A stretch of DNA of 64,000 nucleotides, taken from positions 254,275 through 318,274 of the forward strand of contig NZ_LMEA01000010.1 of assembly GCF_001425235.1 (NCBI RefSeq), given 5' to 3'. Position 1 is the first letter of the stretch, and each line of letters opens with the position of its first letter. Source of the DNA: Devosia sp. Root413D1. GTDB lineage: Bacteria > Pseudomonadota > Alphaproteobacteria > Rhizobiales > Devosiaceae. The notes beneath the pieces were generated by a model. It was not told the origin of the DNA. It did no database searches and saw only the letters and a list, made by a program, of their open reading frames with translations. The position numbers and the translations under genes were made by a program. This document shows, one piece after another, positions 32,212-41,617 of this stretch.

Positions 32212-33843
32212 TCAGTGGGCAGCGACCCAGGTGTTGTAGAAGCTCGGGCGGCCAACCGCCTCGAACTCCAGCCCGTTCACGTAGGGCGCGGTGGCGAAAG
32301 CCTGCGGCTCCTCGAAGAACGGGATGGTGTAGGCCTCATCGAGCACGTGACGCTGGATGTCGCCGGCGATGGCCAGGCGCTTCTCGCGATCGGTCTCGGC
32401 GGCAAGGCCTTCGAGCAGCGCGTTCAGCTTGTCGTCGACGAAGTTGGTCTTGTCGGACGAACCGCCCTTCTGCAGCAGCCAGTCGCGGTTTTTCGGGTAG
32501 TAGGCCGACTTGATCACGTCCGGATCGGCGCGGCCGACCATGGTGACGTTCACCGGGGTCTTCAGCGGATCGAGCAGGTCGAGGGTACGGCTGCCGGCGT
32601 CACCGGCGAGCACGTTGAGCTTGACGCCGACCTGGGCCCACTGCTGGGCGAGCAGCTGCAGCACGCCTTCGTTCTGCGGCTGGGGCAGCGAAACATAGAC
32701 CGTCAGGTCGAGCTTCTGGCCATCCTTTTCGAGGATGCCATCGGCGCCCGGGGTCCAGCCGGCCTCGGCGAACAGCGCTTTGGCCTTGTCCTGGTCGTAG
32801 ACGAGCTTGTCGGAGAGATCGACATAGCCGGCGGCTTGCGAGGAGAGCACCGACGTCGCGAGCGGATAGTTCGCCGAGAACAGGGTGTCGACGATCTCCT
32901 TGCGGTTGGTGGCGTAGAGCAGGGCCTGGCGCACCTTCAGGTCGGCGACCAGCGGATTGTCCGGACGGAAGCTGATGGCGTTGTTGAGGCCGCGGGTGCC
33001 CGGCGCGTAGATCGGGAAACCGGCGTCGATCACCTGCGGCTCGTCATAGGCCTGGATCTGGCGGATCGCGTCGGCCTGGCCGGCGAGCAGTGCGCCGATG
33101 CGTACGCTGTCCTCGGGGGTGATGATGTACTTGATGCCGTCGAGATAGGCGCGGCCCTGGTGGGTGAACTTGACCGGGCCCCAGTTGTAGTCCTCGCGCG
33201 CCTTGAGGTTGAGCTCCTTGCCGAGCGTCTCGCTCTCGACCACGAAGGGGCCGGTGCCGATGATCTTGGTGGCGTCGCCGAGTTCGTCATAGGGCAGGGC
33301 CAGCGTCGAGGCGGCAACGATGCCCGAGCCGATCACCGCGGTGCCCTGCAGGAAGCCCGGCGAGGGCTTGTTGAAGTGGAACTTGATGGTCAGGTCGTCG
33401 ATGACCTCGGCGTGGTCGTAGTTGTTGATGACTTCCGAGACCGGGTATTTCAGGTCCTTATTGCCGAGCCCGAAAGTGTCGTAGTTCAGCGCCACGGTCT
33501 TGGCGTCGAGCGGCGTGCCGTCCGAGAAGGTGATGCCGGGGCGGAGCTTGAAAGTGTACTCGGTGGCGGTGTCGTTGACCTGCCACGACTCGGCCAGCCA
33601 GGGCTCGATCTCGAGCGTCTGCGGGTTCTGGTAGGTCAGCTTGTCGGTGATCTGGTTGAGCACGCCGCCGTTCGGGTAGAAGCCGCCCGCCGGGGGATAG
33701 AGGTTCGTGTGGGCCTGCTGCTCGAGGTAGATCAGGGTGCCGCCCTGAACCGGGGTATCCTGGCCAAAGCTGGGGCCGACGATGGTGCCGGCGAGCAGCA
33801 GAGCGGCGAGCGCTCCGAGCGTGCGGCGCTTGATTGATGTCAC
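32212..33843 (-). CDS. ABC importer substrate-binding protein (KPN_01854-like)
   Basis: 543 residues. A signal peptide of about 27 residues ends in GPSFG-QD. The mature protein is a family 5 solute-binding protein (peptide/opine/nickel type) that begins PVQGGTLIYLEQQAHTNLYPP. This opening resembles, as I recall, a family found only with the monooxygenase and CMD proteins of this operon (TIGR04028). It leads the operon and so defines the substrate, which is unknown; a sulfur- or nitrogen-containing organic compound is a guess. A TCCC-TAT-GGGA palindrome lies in its upstream region. Confidence 0.9.
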   Translation of the reverse strand: MTSIKRRTLGALAALLLAGTIVGPSFGQDTPVQGGTLIYLEQQAHTNLYPPAGGFYPNGGVLNQITDKLTYQNPQTLEIEPWLAESWQVNDTATEYTFKLRPGITFSDGTPLDAKTVALNYDTFGLGNKDLKYPVSEVINNYDHAEVIDDLTIKFHFNKPSPGFLQGTAVIGSGIVAASTLALPYDELGDATKIIGTGPFVVESETLGKELNLKAREDYNWGPVKFTHQGRAYLDGIKYIITPEDSVRIGALLAGQADAIRQIQAYDEPQVIDAGFPIYAPGTRGLNNAISFRPDNPLVADLKVRQALLYATNRKEIVDTLFSANYPLATSVLSSQAAGYVDLSDKLVYDQDKAKALFAEAGWTPGADGILEKDGQKLDLTVYVSLPQPQNEGVLQLLAQQWAQVGVKLNVLAGDAGSRTLDLLDPLKTPVNVTMVGRADPDVIKSAYYPKNRDWLLQKGGSSDKTNFVDDKLNALLEGLAAETDREKRLAIAGDIQRHVLDEAYTIPFFEEPQAFATAPYVNGLEFEAVGRPSFYNTWVAAH

Positions 33844-33930
33844 GATGCGATCCTTTCGGGTGCGAAACTGGCGTTCCGGTGCCTGCCCGGAAGGTGCCCA
33901 GATCGTAGCCCGATCGGCGGTTCACTCAAT

Positions 33931-33945
33931 AATCCCTATGGGAAT
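33931..33945. promoter_or_regulatory. Palindrome AATCCCTATGGGAAT before the importer operon
   Basis: An exact TCCC-TAT-GGGA inverted repeat with partly matching flanks, 88 bases upstream of the binding-protein start in an AT-richer stretch. It could be an operator for a LysR-type or other regulator, but no regulator gene is adjacent. Its function is inferred from position only. Confidence 0.4.
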
Positions 33946-34025
33946 GATAGACTAAATAGGCGAAAGCCGGTGAGATTTGAATCACGCGGTTCCGCCTGGG
34001 CGGAGAAAAAGGCCTACTAACGCCG

Positions 34026-34155
34026 GTGCGGGCTGACCCCCACCCCTGTCCCCTCCCCCTAAACATGGGGAGGGAGACCAAAACACCAGCATCGAGGTTG
34101 GCGTCTCCCTCCCCTTTCTTAGGGGGAGGGGACAGGGGTGGGGGGCAGCCCGCAC
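34026..34155. repeat. CT/GA-rich long inverted repeat, copy B
   Basis: Outer arms GTGCGGGCT/AGCCCGCAC enclose CCCCCACCCCTGTCCCCTCC and its complement. The inner sequence GAGACCAAAACACCAGC is shared with the copy at 26251-26355. It lies just after the 3' end of the HerA-like gene, a position that suits a terminator. Confidence 0.88.
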
Positions 34156-34186
34156 CGCAACTGCCGTTCAACACACCAGTGAAGCA

Positions 34187-35680
34187 CTACTCGGCGGCGG
34201 CCCGATCGTCGTAGTCGGGCGCATCGGGGCTGCCCGGGGCGGTTTCGGTGCCGAGATCGGGGAAGGCGACGATGCGCTGGTTGCGCAGGTCCATGCGCAC
34301 GACCAGCAGCCCGCGTTCCTCGAAATAGGCGAGGAGGCGTCGGGCGCGGCCGGTGGAATGAGTGCCGTAGGCACGGGCCAGCGCGGCATCGGAAGGGCAG
34401 GGCAGCCCCTCTAGCGCAGCCCGCGCCAGTACCAGGAACACGCCCTGCACATCGTCGGCGAGCTGGGTGGAGAGCGACAGCGCGGTCTGCCAGGTCTCGG
34501 ACTGCGCCGTTTCCTCGGCAACGCCGGCCCGAACCACGGCAAGCTTCCTGCGGAAGGCCGGCAGCGCCAGCGCTTCGCCGGGGACGCGCCGGATGCGGCA
34601 GCGGACAAGGAAATCCTGATAGAGCACGGCGACCGAGCGATAGGCCGCGTCGCGATCCTCGAGCAGTTCGCGGACCACGTCGTCGATGGCCCGATCGCGC
34701 TCGGCGATGTCGACCGGGGGCTCGTCGGCACGCGGCTGCTGCGGCACCTGGGTGCGCACCAGCTGGGCGAGGAGATCGTTGGTCGAGGGCGGTGGCGGCG
34801 GTGGCGGTCGGCGCACCGGGCGCACGGCTTCCGGAACCGGTGCGAAGATCAGGTCCCGGGCGTCGATCGACGCATCCGGCATCGGCATCAGCTTGGGGCT
34901 CGACGAGCGCGCCGAGGTTTCCACCGCACCGATCACCATGGGCAGCGGGCGGCGCGACATGGCAGGCCCGAGGGCAATGAAATGGCCGCGGTTCAGATCG
35001 CGGAACATTTCGGCCTGCCGGCGCTCCATGCCGAGCAGGTCGGCGGCGCGGGCCATGTCGATATCGAGGAAGGTGCGGCCCATCAGGAAGTTCGAGGCTT
35101 CGGCGGCGACGTTCTTGGCGAGCTTTGCCAGCCGCTGCGTGGCGATCACCCCGGCAAGGCCGCGCTTGCGGCCACGGCACATCAGGTTGGTCATGGCGCC
35201 GAGCGATAGCTTCCGCGCTTCGTCGGAGACTTCGCCGGCAATGGCGGGGGCGAAGAGCTGTGCTTCATCGACCACCACCAGCATCGGGTACCAGTAGTCG
35301 CGATCGGCATCGAACAGGCCGCCGAGGAAGGCGGCGGCGCAGCGCATCTGCTGCTCGACATCCAGCCCTTCGAGGCTCAGCACCACCGAGACGCGGTGCT
35401 GGCGGACGCGGGCAGCGATGGTGGTGAGTTCGCTCTCCGAACGCGAGGCATCGACCACCAGGTGCCCGTATTTGTCGGCGAGGGTGACGAAGTCGCCCTC
35501 GGGGTCGACGATGCATTGCTGCACCCAGGGGGCGCTCTGCTCGAGCAGGCGACGCAACAGGTGGGATTTGCCGGAGCCGGAATTGCCCTGCACCAGGAGG
35601 CGCGTGGCCAACAGTTCCTCGAGATCGAGCTTAGCCTCGGCGCCACCCTGCGCCACACCCATGTCGATCGCGACCTGCAT
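34187..35680 (-). CDS. HerA-like (DUF87) ATPase
   Basis: 497 residues. A HerA/FtsK-type RecA domain covers about residues 1-260, with Walker A GNSGSGKSH (about 32-40), Walker B MLVVVDEAQLF and a sensor region GVIATQRLAKLAKNV. The C-terminal half has a proline-rich linker (RPVRRPPPPPPP) and a helical part with a probable winged-helix end (LARAYGTHSTGRARRLLAYFEERGLL). HerA proteins are hexameric DNA translocases that usually work with the nuclease NurA or with antiphage partners; none is adjacent here. The DNA target and role are therefore open. Confidence 0.85.
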   Translation of the reverse strand: MQVAIDMGVAQGGAEAKLDLEELLATRLLVQGNSGSGKSHLLRRLLEQSAPWVQQCIVDPEGDFVTLADKYGHLVVDASRSESELTTIAARVRQHRVSVVLSLEGLDVEQQMRCAAAFLGGLFDADRDYWYPMLVVVDEAQLFAPAIAGEVSDEARKLSLGAMTNLMCRGRKRGLAGVIATQRLAKLAKNVAAEASNFLMGRTFLDIDMARAADLLGMERRQAEMFRDLNRGHFIALGPAMSRRPLPMVIGAVETSARSSSPKLMPMPDASIDARDLIFAPVPEAVRPVRRPPPPPPPSTNDLLAQLVRTQVPQQPRADEPPVDIAERDRAIDDVVRELLEDRDAAYRSVAVLYQDFLVRCRIRRVPGEALALPAFRRKLAVVRAGVAEETAQSETWQTALSLSTQLADDVQGVFLVLARAALEGLPCPSDAALARAYGTHSTGRARRLLAYFEERGLLVVRMDLRNQRIVAFPDLGTETAPGSPDAPDYDDRAAAE

Positions 35681-35783
35681 GGGATGTGGTTAGCTGATTC
35701 TTGGGGGCAGGGTTGGTCCGCAACGCAGCTTATCACCGGGCGGTGGAGGCAGACTGGACGCTTGATGAGGTGAGCCGGCCCTT

Positions 35784-35830
35784 GCAGTCGGCGTACCCTC
35801 TCCCGCCTGCGGGGGAGGGTCGCCGACTGC
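35784..35830 (-). terminator. Strong hairpin after dxs
   Basis: GCAGTCGGCG (35784-35793) pairs exactly with CGCCGACTGC (35821-35830). Inside it CCCTC-t-CCCGC pairs with GGGGGAGGG around a CTGC loop. It starts 17 bases after the dxs stop on the minus strand. There is no good T-run, so it may be a processing or stability hairpin rather than a strict terminator. Confidence 0.65.
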
Positions 35831-35847
35831 CGGCAGCAGCGCGGATG

Positions 35848-37770
35848 TCAGGCCTTCGTCGTCCGCGGCACGGCGGCCGTATCGATGCCCAGCGTGGTGA
35901 GCGTCGTCGCGACGATGCCGGCGCGGTCGAGCCCGGCCGCGGCGTACATATCGTTGACCCCGGCCTGTTCGGTGAAGACGTCGGGGATCATCAGCGGGCG
36001 GAATTTCAGTTTGCCGTCGAGCAGGCCGTGGCTGGCGAGGAAGGTCGCGACGTGGCTGCCGAAGCCGCCAATGCCGCCTTCCTCGATGGTGATCAGCACC
36101 TCGTGCTCCTTAGCCAGCCGGGCGAGCAGGGTCTCGTCGAGGGGCTTCAGGAAGCGCATGTCGGCAATGGTCGGGTTCAGCCCATAGGCCATGAGCTTTT
36201 CGCCGGCGGCGATCACTTCGCCGAGCCGGGTGCCGAAATTGACCAGCGCCACCGACTTGCCTTCGCGCAGGATCCGGCCCTTGCCGATCTCGAGCACCGT
36301 GCCGCGCGGCGGCAGGTCGACGCCCAGCCCATCGCCCCGCGGGTAGCGGAAGGCGATCGGGCCCTCGTCATAGGCGGCGGCGGTCGCCACCATGTGGCGG
36401 AGTTCGGCTTCGTCACCGGCGGCCATCACCACCATGCCGGGGATGGCGCCGAGATAGGCGGCGTCATAGTTGCCGGCATGGGTCGGGCCGTCGGCGCCGA
36501 CATAGCCGGCGCGATCGATGGCGAAGCGAACCGGCAGGCCCTGCACTGCGACGTCATGGATCACCTGGTCATAGGCGCGCTGCAGGAAGGTTGAGTAGAT
36601 GGCGCAGAACGGCTTCAGCCCCTCGGTCGCCATGCCGGCGGCGAAGGTCACGGCGTGCTGCTCGGCAATGCCGACATCGAAGATGCGGCTGGGGAACAGC
36701 TCGGCGAACTTGTCGAGGCCGGTGCCGTTGGGCATGGCGGCGGTCACGGCGACGACGCGGTCGTCGGCCTTGGCCTCCTCGATCAGGCTCTGCGCGAACA
36801 CCGAGGTATAGGACGGGGCGTTCGACTGCGGCTTGCTCTGCGCGCCGGTGATGACGTTGAACTTGTTGACGCCGTGATACTTGTCGGCGGAGTTCTCGGC
36901 CGGCCCGTACCCCTTGCCCTTCTTGGTCACCACGTGGATGAGGATCGGGCCGGATTCGGCGTCGCGCACGTTCTGCAGCACGTCGAGCAGGTCGTTGAGG
37001 TTATGGCCGTCGATCGGGCCGACATAGAAGAAGCCGAGCTCCTCGAACAGCGTGCCGCCGGTAAAGAACGAACGGGCAAACTCTTCGGTCTTGCGTGCCG
37101 TCTCGTGGATGAGCTTGGGCATCTTCTCGGTGATCGATTTGGCGGTGTCGCGGAAGCCGCGGTAGAACGGGCCGGAAACCAGCTTCGCCAGGTAGGAGCG
37201 CATCGCCCCGGTCGGCGGGGCGATCGACATGTCGTTATCGTTGAGGATGACGATCAGCCGGGCGTCCATGGCGCCGGCATTGTTCATCGCCTCATAGGCC
37301 ATGCCGGCCGACATGGCGCCATCGCCGATCACCGCGATGACGTTGCGCTTCTCGCCCTTCAGCTCGGAGGCTACGGCCATGCCGAGGCCGGCGGAAATCG
37401 AGGTGGAGGAATGGCCGGCGCCGAACGGATCGTATTGGCTCTCAGCGCGGCGAGTGAAGCCACTGAGCCCGTCTTTCTGGCGCAGCGTGCGGATGCGGTC
37501 GCGGCGGCCGGTCAGCACCTTGTGCGGATAGGCCTGGTGGCCGACATCCCAGATCAGGCGGTCGTTGGGGGTATCGAAGGTGGCGTGGATGGCGACGGTC
37601 AGCTCGACCACACCGAGCCCGGCGCCGAGGTGCCCGCCGGTCACCGACACGGCATCGATCACTTCGGCGCGGAGCTCGTCGGCGACTTGGCGCAGCTCAT
37701 CGCGTGACAAGGATTTCAGGTCGGCTGGCGCCGATACGCGATCGAGCAGCGGGGTCTGCGACGTGTCCAA
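35848..37770 (-). CDS. dxs: 1-deoxy-D-xylulose-5-phosphate synthase
   Basis: 640 residues, the usual length. Thiamine-diphosphate motifs are present: [29 protein letters not shown], and [18 protein letters not shown] for the metal site. The transketolase-type pyrimidine domain includes [15 protein letters not shown]. It joins pyruvate and glyceraldehyde-3-phosphate in the first step of the MEP isoprenoid pathway, also feeding thiamine and pyridoxal synthesis in many bacteria. Confidence 0.96.
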   Translation of the reverse strand: MDTSQTPLLDRVSAPADLKSLSRDELRQVADELRAEVIDAVSVTGGHLGAGLGVVELTVAIHATFDTPNDRLIWDVGHQAYPHKVLTGRRDRIRTLRQKDGLSGFTRRAESQYDPFGAGHSSTSISAGLGMAVASELKGEKRNVIAVIGDGAMSAGMAYEAMNNAGAMDARLIVILNDNDMSIAPPTGAMRSYLAKLVSGPFYRGFRDTAKSITEKMPKLIHETARKTEEFARSFFTGGTLFEELGFFYVGPIDGHNLNDLLDVLQNVRDAESGPILIHVVTKKGKGYGPAENSADKYHGVNKFNVITGAQSKPQSNAPSYTSVFAQSLIEEAKADDRVVAVTAAMPNGTGLDKFAELFPSRIFDVGIAEQHAVTFAAGMATEGLKPFCAIYSTFLQRAYDQVIHDVAVQGLPVRFAIDRAGYVGADGPTHAGNYDAAYLGAIPGMVVMAAGDEAELRHMVATAAAYDEGPIAFRYPRGDGLGVDLPPRGTVLEIGKGRILREGKSVALVNFGTRLGEVIAAGEKLMAYGLNPTIADMRFLKPLDETLLARLAKEHEVLITIEEGGIGGFGSHVATFLASHGLLDGKLKFRPLMIPDVFTEQAGVNDMYAAAGLDRAGIVATTLTTLGIDTAAVPRTTKA

Positions 37771-37861
37771 AATACCGATCCTTCGCCGGAACGGGCCGGT
37801 CTCTCATTGAGAGACTTAGAGGCTTGGGTTCGGCATTGCAACGCCCAGCGGGCGCGGCCTT

Positions 37862-39532
37862 TTAGCGTTCTGCGACGAGCTGCAAACCATCCGTCACGAA
37901 ACGGTCATAGGCGGGAATTGCGGCGTTGTCGGGAAGGAAGGCGACGCGGCCGGTGAGCGGGCCGAGTTCGGTGCCCTTTTCGAGGTAACCCTCGGCTTCG
38001 GTCATCTCGGCCCAGAACGCGGTGGTCATCGGAACCGGCTGCACCAGGGTGTCGTTGACGTGGTCGATCTCGGGCGCCACCAGATCCATGGGCCTGAGCT
38101 CGATCGACTGGTTCGGCTGACGGCTCAGCGCCAGGTCGGCAAGGGCCTGCTGCATCGGCTCAGAAGCCGCATTGCCGGTCAGCGAGTTGAAGGTCATGTC
38201 GAACATGCCCTTCAGCGTCGAGAAGGTCTCGGGGCCGCCGAGCGAGGCGGTCTGGACATTGCCCGAACCCAGCAGCTGATCGCGGGTCGGCAGTTCCGGC
38301 ACCACGGCGTTCTCGCGCTCGATGATCATCTTCAGCGCCTGCTCGGCGCCCGGATCGGGGCTGGTCGCGACATAGGCGGTGACCATCTCGTCGGCCTTGG
38401 GCGACATCAGGACGCGCGGCTTGGGCAGCGGCTGGTCGATCGCGGCGAGCGCCGCGACAGCGGTCTGGCCGCCCTCGTCGCCGAGCGGCGCGCGGGTGGC
38501 GAGCTGGATGCGAGCGGATTTGGTTGCCGGGATCGGCGCGCCGACGGCTTCGAAGGCCTTGGTGTCGATGCCGGGCGGCAGGGCGGCAACGCTAATGCCG
38601 TCTTCGGAGCGGCGGAACACCGGCACTGGCGCCACCACATCGAAGGTCGGCACGACGCGCTGCGCCGGCTCTTCGGCAGACGCCAGCATGATGGTGGCGT
38701 CGCCGCCAAGGGTGCGCGGACGGAGCGCCGGGATCGGCGCGGCCTCGCCGGCATTGTCGGCCAGCATGATCGCCGGGGCGCTCTCGAAGATGGCGTCGCC
38801 ATCGCACGGGACGGTGCGGCACTTGGACCACTGGGCCTGAGCGTAGGCACGGCCCTCGTTGGAGAGCGGCTTGCCGTCGGTGGGCAGATGCAGGGTCTTA
38901 CCGTCGGGGAAGACCTTTTTCAGCTGGGCGCGGGTCATGCGCGGCCAGGCACGGACATTGCCGGTATCCATGTGGACGAATGGGCTGCCCGAGGTGGGGT
39001 AGAAGCCGACGCCGCCGACCTGGTGCTTCATTGCGGTTTCACGGAGCTTGGAGAGGTTCACCCCGGGGATGAACACGTCCATCGCCTTGCCGCGCATGTG
39101 CTGGCTGTTGTCGGCAACGCCTGACGACCTGGACGCCAGCATCTTGTTGGTCTTGGGCGAACGGTAGGACGAAACGATGTTGTAGGGCTGGCGGCCGCCG
39201 ACTTCCTGGTACACTTCCCAAAGCAGGTCGAAGAGGGCTGGGTCCATCTTCGTGGGTTCTTTGGTGCGCCAGTCGGCGAGGAAAATGTTGAGCTCGCGCA
39301 AGACCTTCTGGTCATACTGGCCGTTGCGCTTGAAGGTGAAGCTGCCGGTCTGGCCGGTATGGGTGTGGTGCAGGTACAGCGTCCGGTCGCCGCCGCCATT
39401 GGCAGCGCTCACCGGCACGACGCTCGGCGGCAGAACGACGGTCAACGCCATCGTCGCGGCAAAAAACAGCCGCGGTAGAGCCCGCCATATCCCCAACAGT
39501 TTTCCCGACACGCCCCGAACGACCCGTTGCAA
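37862..39532 (-). CDS. DUF882 (M15-like) envelope peptidase homologue
   Basis: 556 residues from a TTG at 39532; a GTG seven codons later and an ATG 27 codons later are alternatives. A signal or anchor segment (FFAATMALTVVLPPSVVPVSAA) is followed by a DUF882/YcbK domain at about 50-215. Its metal-site motifs are SSYRSPKTN, SQHMRGKAMDVF and FVHMDTGNVRAW, as in zinc D,D-carboxypeptidases of the M15 clan. The remaining 340 residues are low-complexity, Ala/Pro-rich, and probably disordered or wall-spanning. It likely trims peptidoglycan peptides. An L,D-transpeptidase gene lies upstream in the same direction. Confidence 0.85.
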   Translation of the reverse strand: MQRVVRGVSGKLLGIWRALPRLFFAATMALTVVLPPSVVPVSAANGGGDRTLYLHHTHTGQTGSFTFKRNGQYDQKVLRELNIFLADWRTKEPTKMDPALFDLLWEVYQEVGGRQPYNIVSSYRSPKTNKMLASRSSGVADNSQHMRGKAMDVFIPGVNLSKLRETAMKHQVGGVGFYPTSGSPFVHMDTGNVRAWPRMTRAQLKKVFPDGKTLHLPTDGKPLSNEGRAYAQAQWSKCRTVPCDGDAIFESAPAIMLADNAGEAAPIPALRPRTLGGDATIMLASAEEPAQRVVPTFDVVAPVPVFRRSEDGISVAALPPGIDTKAFEAVGAPIPATKSARIQLATRAPLGDEGGQTAVAALAAIDQPLPKPRVLMSPKADEMVTAYVATSPDPGAEQALKMIIERENAVVPELPTRDQLLGSGNVQTASLGGPETFSTLKGMFDMTFNSLTGNAASEPMQQALADLALSRQPNQSIELRPMDLVAPEIDHVNDTLVQPVPMTTAFWAEMTEAEGYLEKGTELGPLTGRVAFLPDNAAIPAYDRFVTDGLQLVAER

Positions 39533-39710
39533 CCCGATATACGACTGAGCCTAGCGCCAGTTCGATGAGAATACATTAACGCTAACGCCTGGTAACCCAA
39601 GTGAGGCGGCTACCATGCGGGTTTCTAGGCAGAAAATCCGGCTGAACCAAGGCCGAATTCCTAAGCAGTCGTAAACGCTTGGCCGGCCTACCTGCCACGA
39701 TATCATAGCA

Positions 39711-39744
39711 GAAGGGCCGGCGCCTCACGGCACCGGCCCTCGTT
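39711..39744 (-). terminator. Hairpin after the L,D-transpeptidase gene
   Basis: GGGCCGG...CCGGCCC with a GCC/GGC inner pair, 25 bases past the stop on the minus strand. The following minus-strand sequence is CTTCTGC, a weak T-run. On the plus strand TCGTTTCT follows. Probable terminator. Confidence 0.6.
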
Positions 39745-39768
39745 TCTAGTCCCGAAACGCTCGGATTG

Positions 39769-41457
39769 CTATTCGGCCAGCAGTTCTTTCAACCGCTGGT
39801 TCATGCCGTACACGTCGCCATAGGAGCGGATGGTGCCGTCGGCATCGACGCGCAGGGTGAAGTAGGAGATGTGCACCGGGATCTTGGTCTTGAGGTTGAA
39901 CCAACGCTCCTTGTCGCCGAATGCCGCTTCCAGCGTTCCGGCGTTCATCTCGGGCTCGAGCGCCAACAGCGCGTCGGCGAAATCCATCGGGTTCTCGACG
40001 CGCACGCAGCCATGGCTGTAGGCGCGGAACGAGCGCGAGAACAGCGACTTGGACGGCGTATCGTGCAGGTAGATGTCGTGCTGGTTGGGGAACAGGAACT
40101 TCACCCGCCCCAGCGCATTGCCGGCGCCCGGCTTCTGCCGGATGTGGAAGCGGTTGATGTTGGTCTGCGTCCAGTCGATGGCCGAGGCGTTGATCACCTT
40201 GCCGCCCGACAGCATTTCCATGTTCTGGCTGGCGAGATAGCCCGGATTGGCGATCAGATGCGGCTTGATCTCGTTGGTGGCGATCGAGGACGGCACGTTC
40301 CAGTACGGGTTGACGACGATATGCTCGATCTCGTCGTTGAACACTGCGGTCTGGTTCTTGGGCGTGCCCACCACCACGCGGGTGGTGTAGTGGACCTCGT
40401 CCTTGTTCATGATCCAGAGGCGGAATTCGGGGATGTTCACCGTCACCTGGAAGTCGCCGTAGTCGTTCGGCTCCCAGCGCCAGCGCTCCATGTTGGCGAC
40501 GATATCTTCCTTGGTGGTGGCCGAGCCGCCATTCAGCGCGGCGATGGTCGCCGGCCCGATGACGCCGTCACCATTGAGGCCGAGGCTCTCCTGGAAGGCC
40601 TGCACTGCTGCGACCAGCGGCTCGTCATAGTTGATGTCGACGGTCACCGCGGCGCCGGCGGTCTCCGGGATATCAGGCTCGGGCACATCGAGGCGCTGGC
40701 GCAGCAGCGTGACGCGCTCGTCCTGCATGCCGGGCTTGAGCAGCTTGCCCTCGGGAATGGTGATCGCTGCATCCATCACGGCGCCGTCGTAGAACTTGGC
40801 GAGCGCCGCCTTCAACCCGAGGAACTCCGGCTGGGTCGGCGACAACGCCAGGAGCAGCTTGTCCGGCTCGCTGCTGTCGGCGAGCTTCACCAGCATTTCG
40901 GCTTCGTTGATGCGCTTGGGCGCGATGGTCCAGGTCTTGTTGACGTCGAGCGGCGAGATGCGGCCGCCGAAAGCATCCTGCGCGTAGCGGATCGCCGCCG
41001 TGGAGAAGGCTGTCTCGAGCGCAGCGAGCTTCATCGGATCGGTGCCGGCGGCGGCAACGTCGAGGTCGGCGGTCAGGTAGTCGGACGGACGGAAGCCTTC
41101 GAGCTCGGAGTCCTTGAAGACCTGGATGATCCTCTCCGCATTGGGCGAGAAGGCGATGGAACCATCATCCGCCTTGCTCAGCCACAGCGGCTCGAAGTGG
41201 CGGGCGCCATAGAAGAAATAGAGCTTCTGGGTCTGCTGATAGGTCCGGGTACCCTTCTCGGCCGCGGCATAGGCGGTGGAGAGGCCGGCCTTGATGATCC
41301 GCGCCAGCTCGGTCTTGGGCGGCGCGATCACGATGCGCGTGGTTTCGATGCCGGCGACCGTGACGGTTTCCTGGGCAGAGGCTGCTTGCGTGAAGATCGC
41401 AAATGGCGATGCGAGCGCCACCGTGCCCGCCAACAACAAGGCCTTCAGCATAGTCAT
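39769..41457 (-). CDS. L,D-transpeptidase (YkuD domain, YcbB-like)
   Basis: 562 residues from the ATG at 41457, which has GGAG six bases upstream; a second ATG follows at 41451. A signal peptide (MLKALLLAGTVALASPFAIF...ASA-QE) comes first. Then come a scaffold domain typical of YcbB-type enzymes (about 60-230), a peptidoglycan-binding helical segment (about 235-310), and a YkuD domain with the catalytic Cys in YSHGCVRVENP. It forms 3-3 cross-links in peptidoglycan, or attaches envelope proteins, in the periplasm. Polar growth with abundant 3-3 links is known for this order. Confidence 0.92.
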   Translation of the reverse strand: MTMLKALLLAGTVALASPFAIFTQAASAQETVTVAGIETTRIVIAPPKTELARIIKAGLSTAYAAAEKGTRTYQQTQKLYFFYGARHFEPLWLSKADDGSIAFSPNAERIIQVFKDSELEGFRPSDYLTADLDVAAAGTDPMKLAALETAFSTAAIRYAQDAFGGRISPLDVNKTWTIAPKRINEAEMLVKLADSSEPDKLLLALSPTQPEFLGLKAALAKFYDGAVMDAAITIPEGKLLKPGMQDERVTLLRQRLDVPEPDIPETAGAAVTVDINYDEPLVAAVQAFQESLGLNGDGVIGPATIAALNGGSATTKEDIVANMERWRWEPNDYGDFQVTVNIPEFRLWIMNKDEVHYTTRVVVGTPKNQTAVFNDEIEHIVVNPYWNVPSSIATNEIKPHLIANPGYLASQNMEMLSGGKVINASAIDWTQTNINRFHIRQKPGAGNALGRVKFLFPNQHDIYLHDTPSKSLFSRSFRAYSHGCVRVENPMDFADALLALEPEMNAGTLEAAFGDKERWFNLKTKIPVHISYFTLRVDADGTIRSYGDVYGMNQRLKELLAE

Positions 41458-41617
41458 TAAGTACTCCGTGCCCGGCTCGAGGGCTGGCAAGGGGCGGCGT
41501 GACGGGGAGGATTCGGCACTTTTGCCCCAGATATGCATTTTGCTTAGCCCACAAATCTTAACGCTGACAATTCCTCGCGATTTTGTGAGTTCGGTCTGTG
41601 GACTTGGTGCAACTAGC

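Larger units (their letters stand above)
33844..34186. other. 343-base intergenic region upstream of the importer operon
   Basis: It holds the presumed promoter region of the leftward importer operon, with an interrupted palindrome at 33931-33945, and then a 130-bp CT/GA-rich inverted repeat (34026-34155) that may end the HerA-like gene transcript. No gene was recognised. Confidence 0.6.

Noticed and set aside
26379-33843. Importer cluster considered as an ordinary dipeptide transporter operon
   Set aside because: Peptide operons do not carry a luciferase-like monooxygenase and two CMD proteins with overlapping genes, so a specific organic substrate is more likely.
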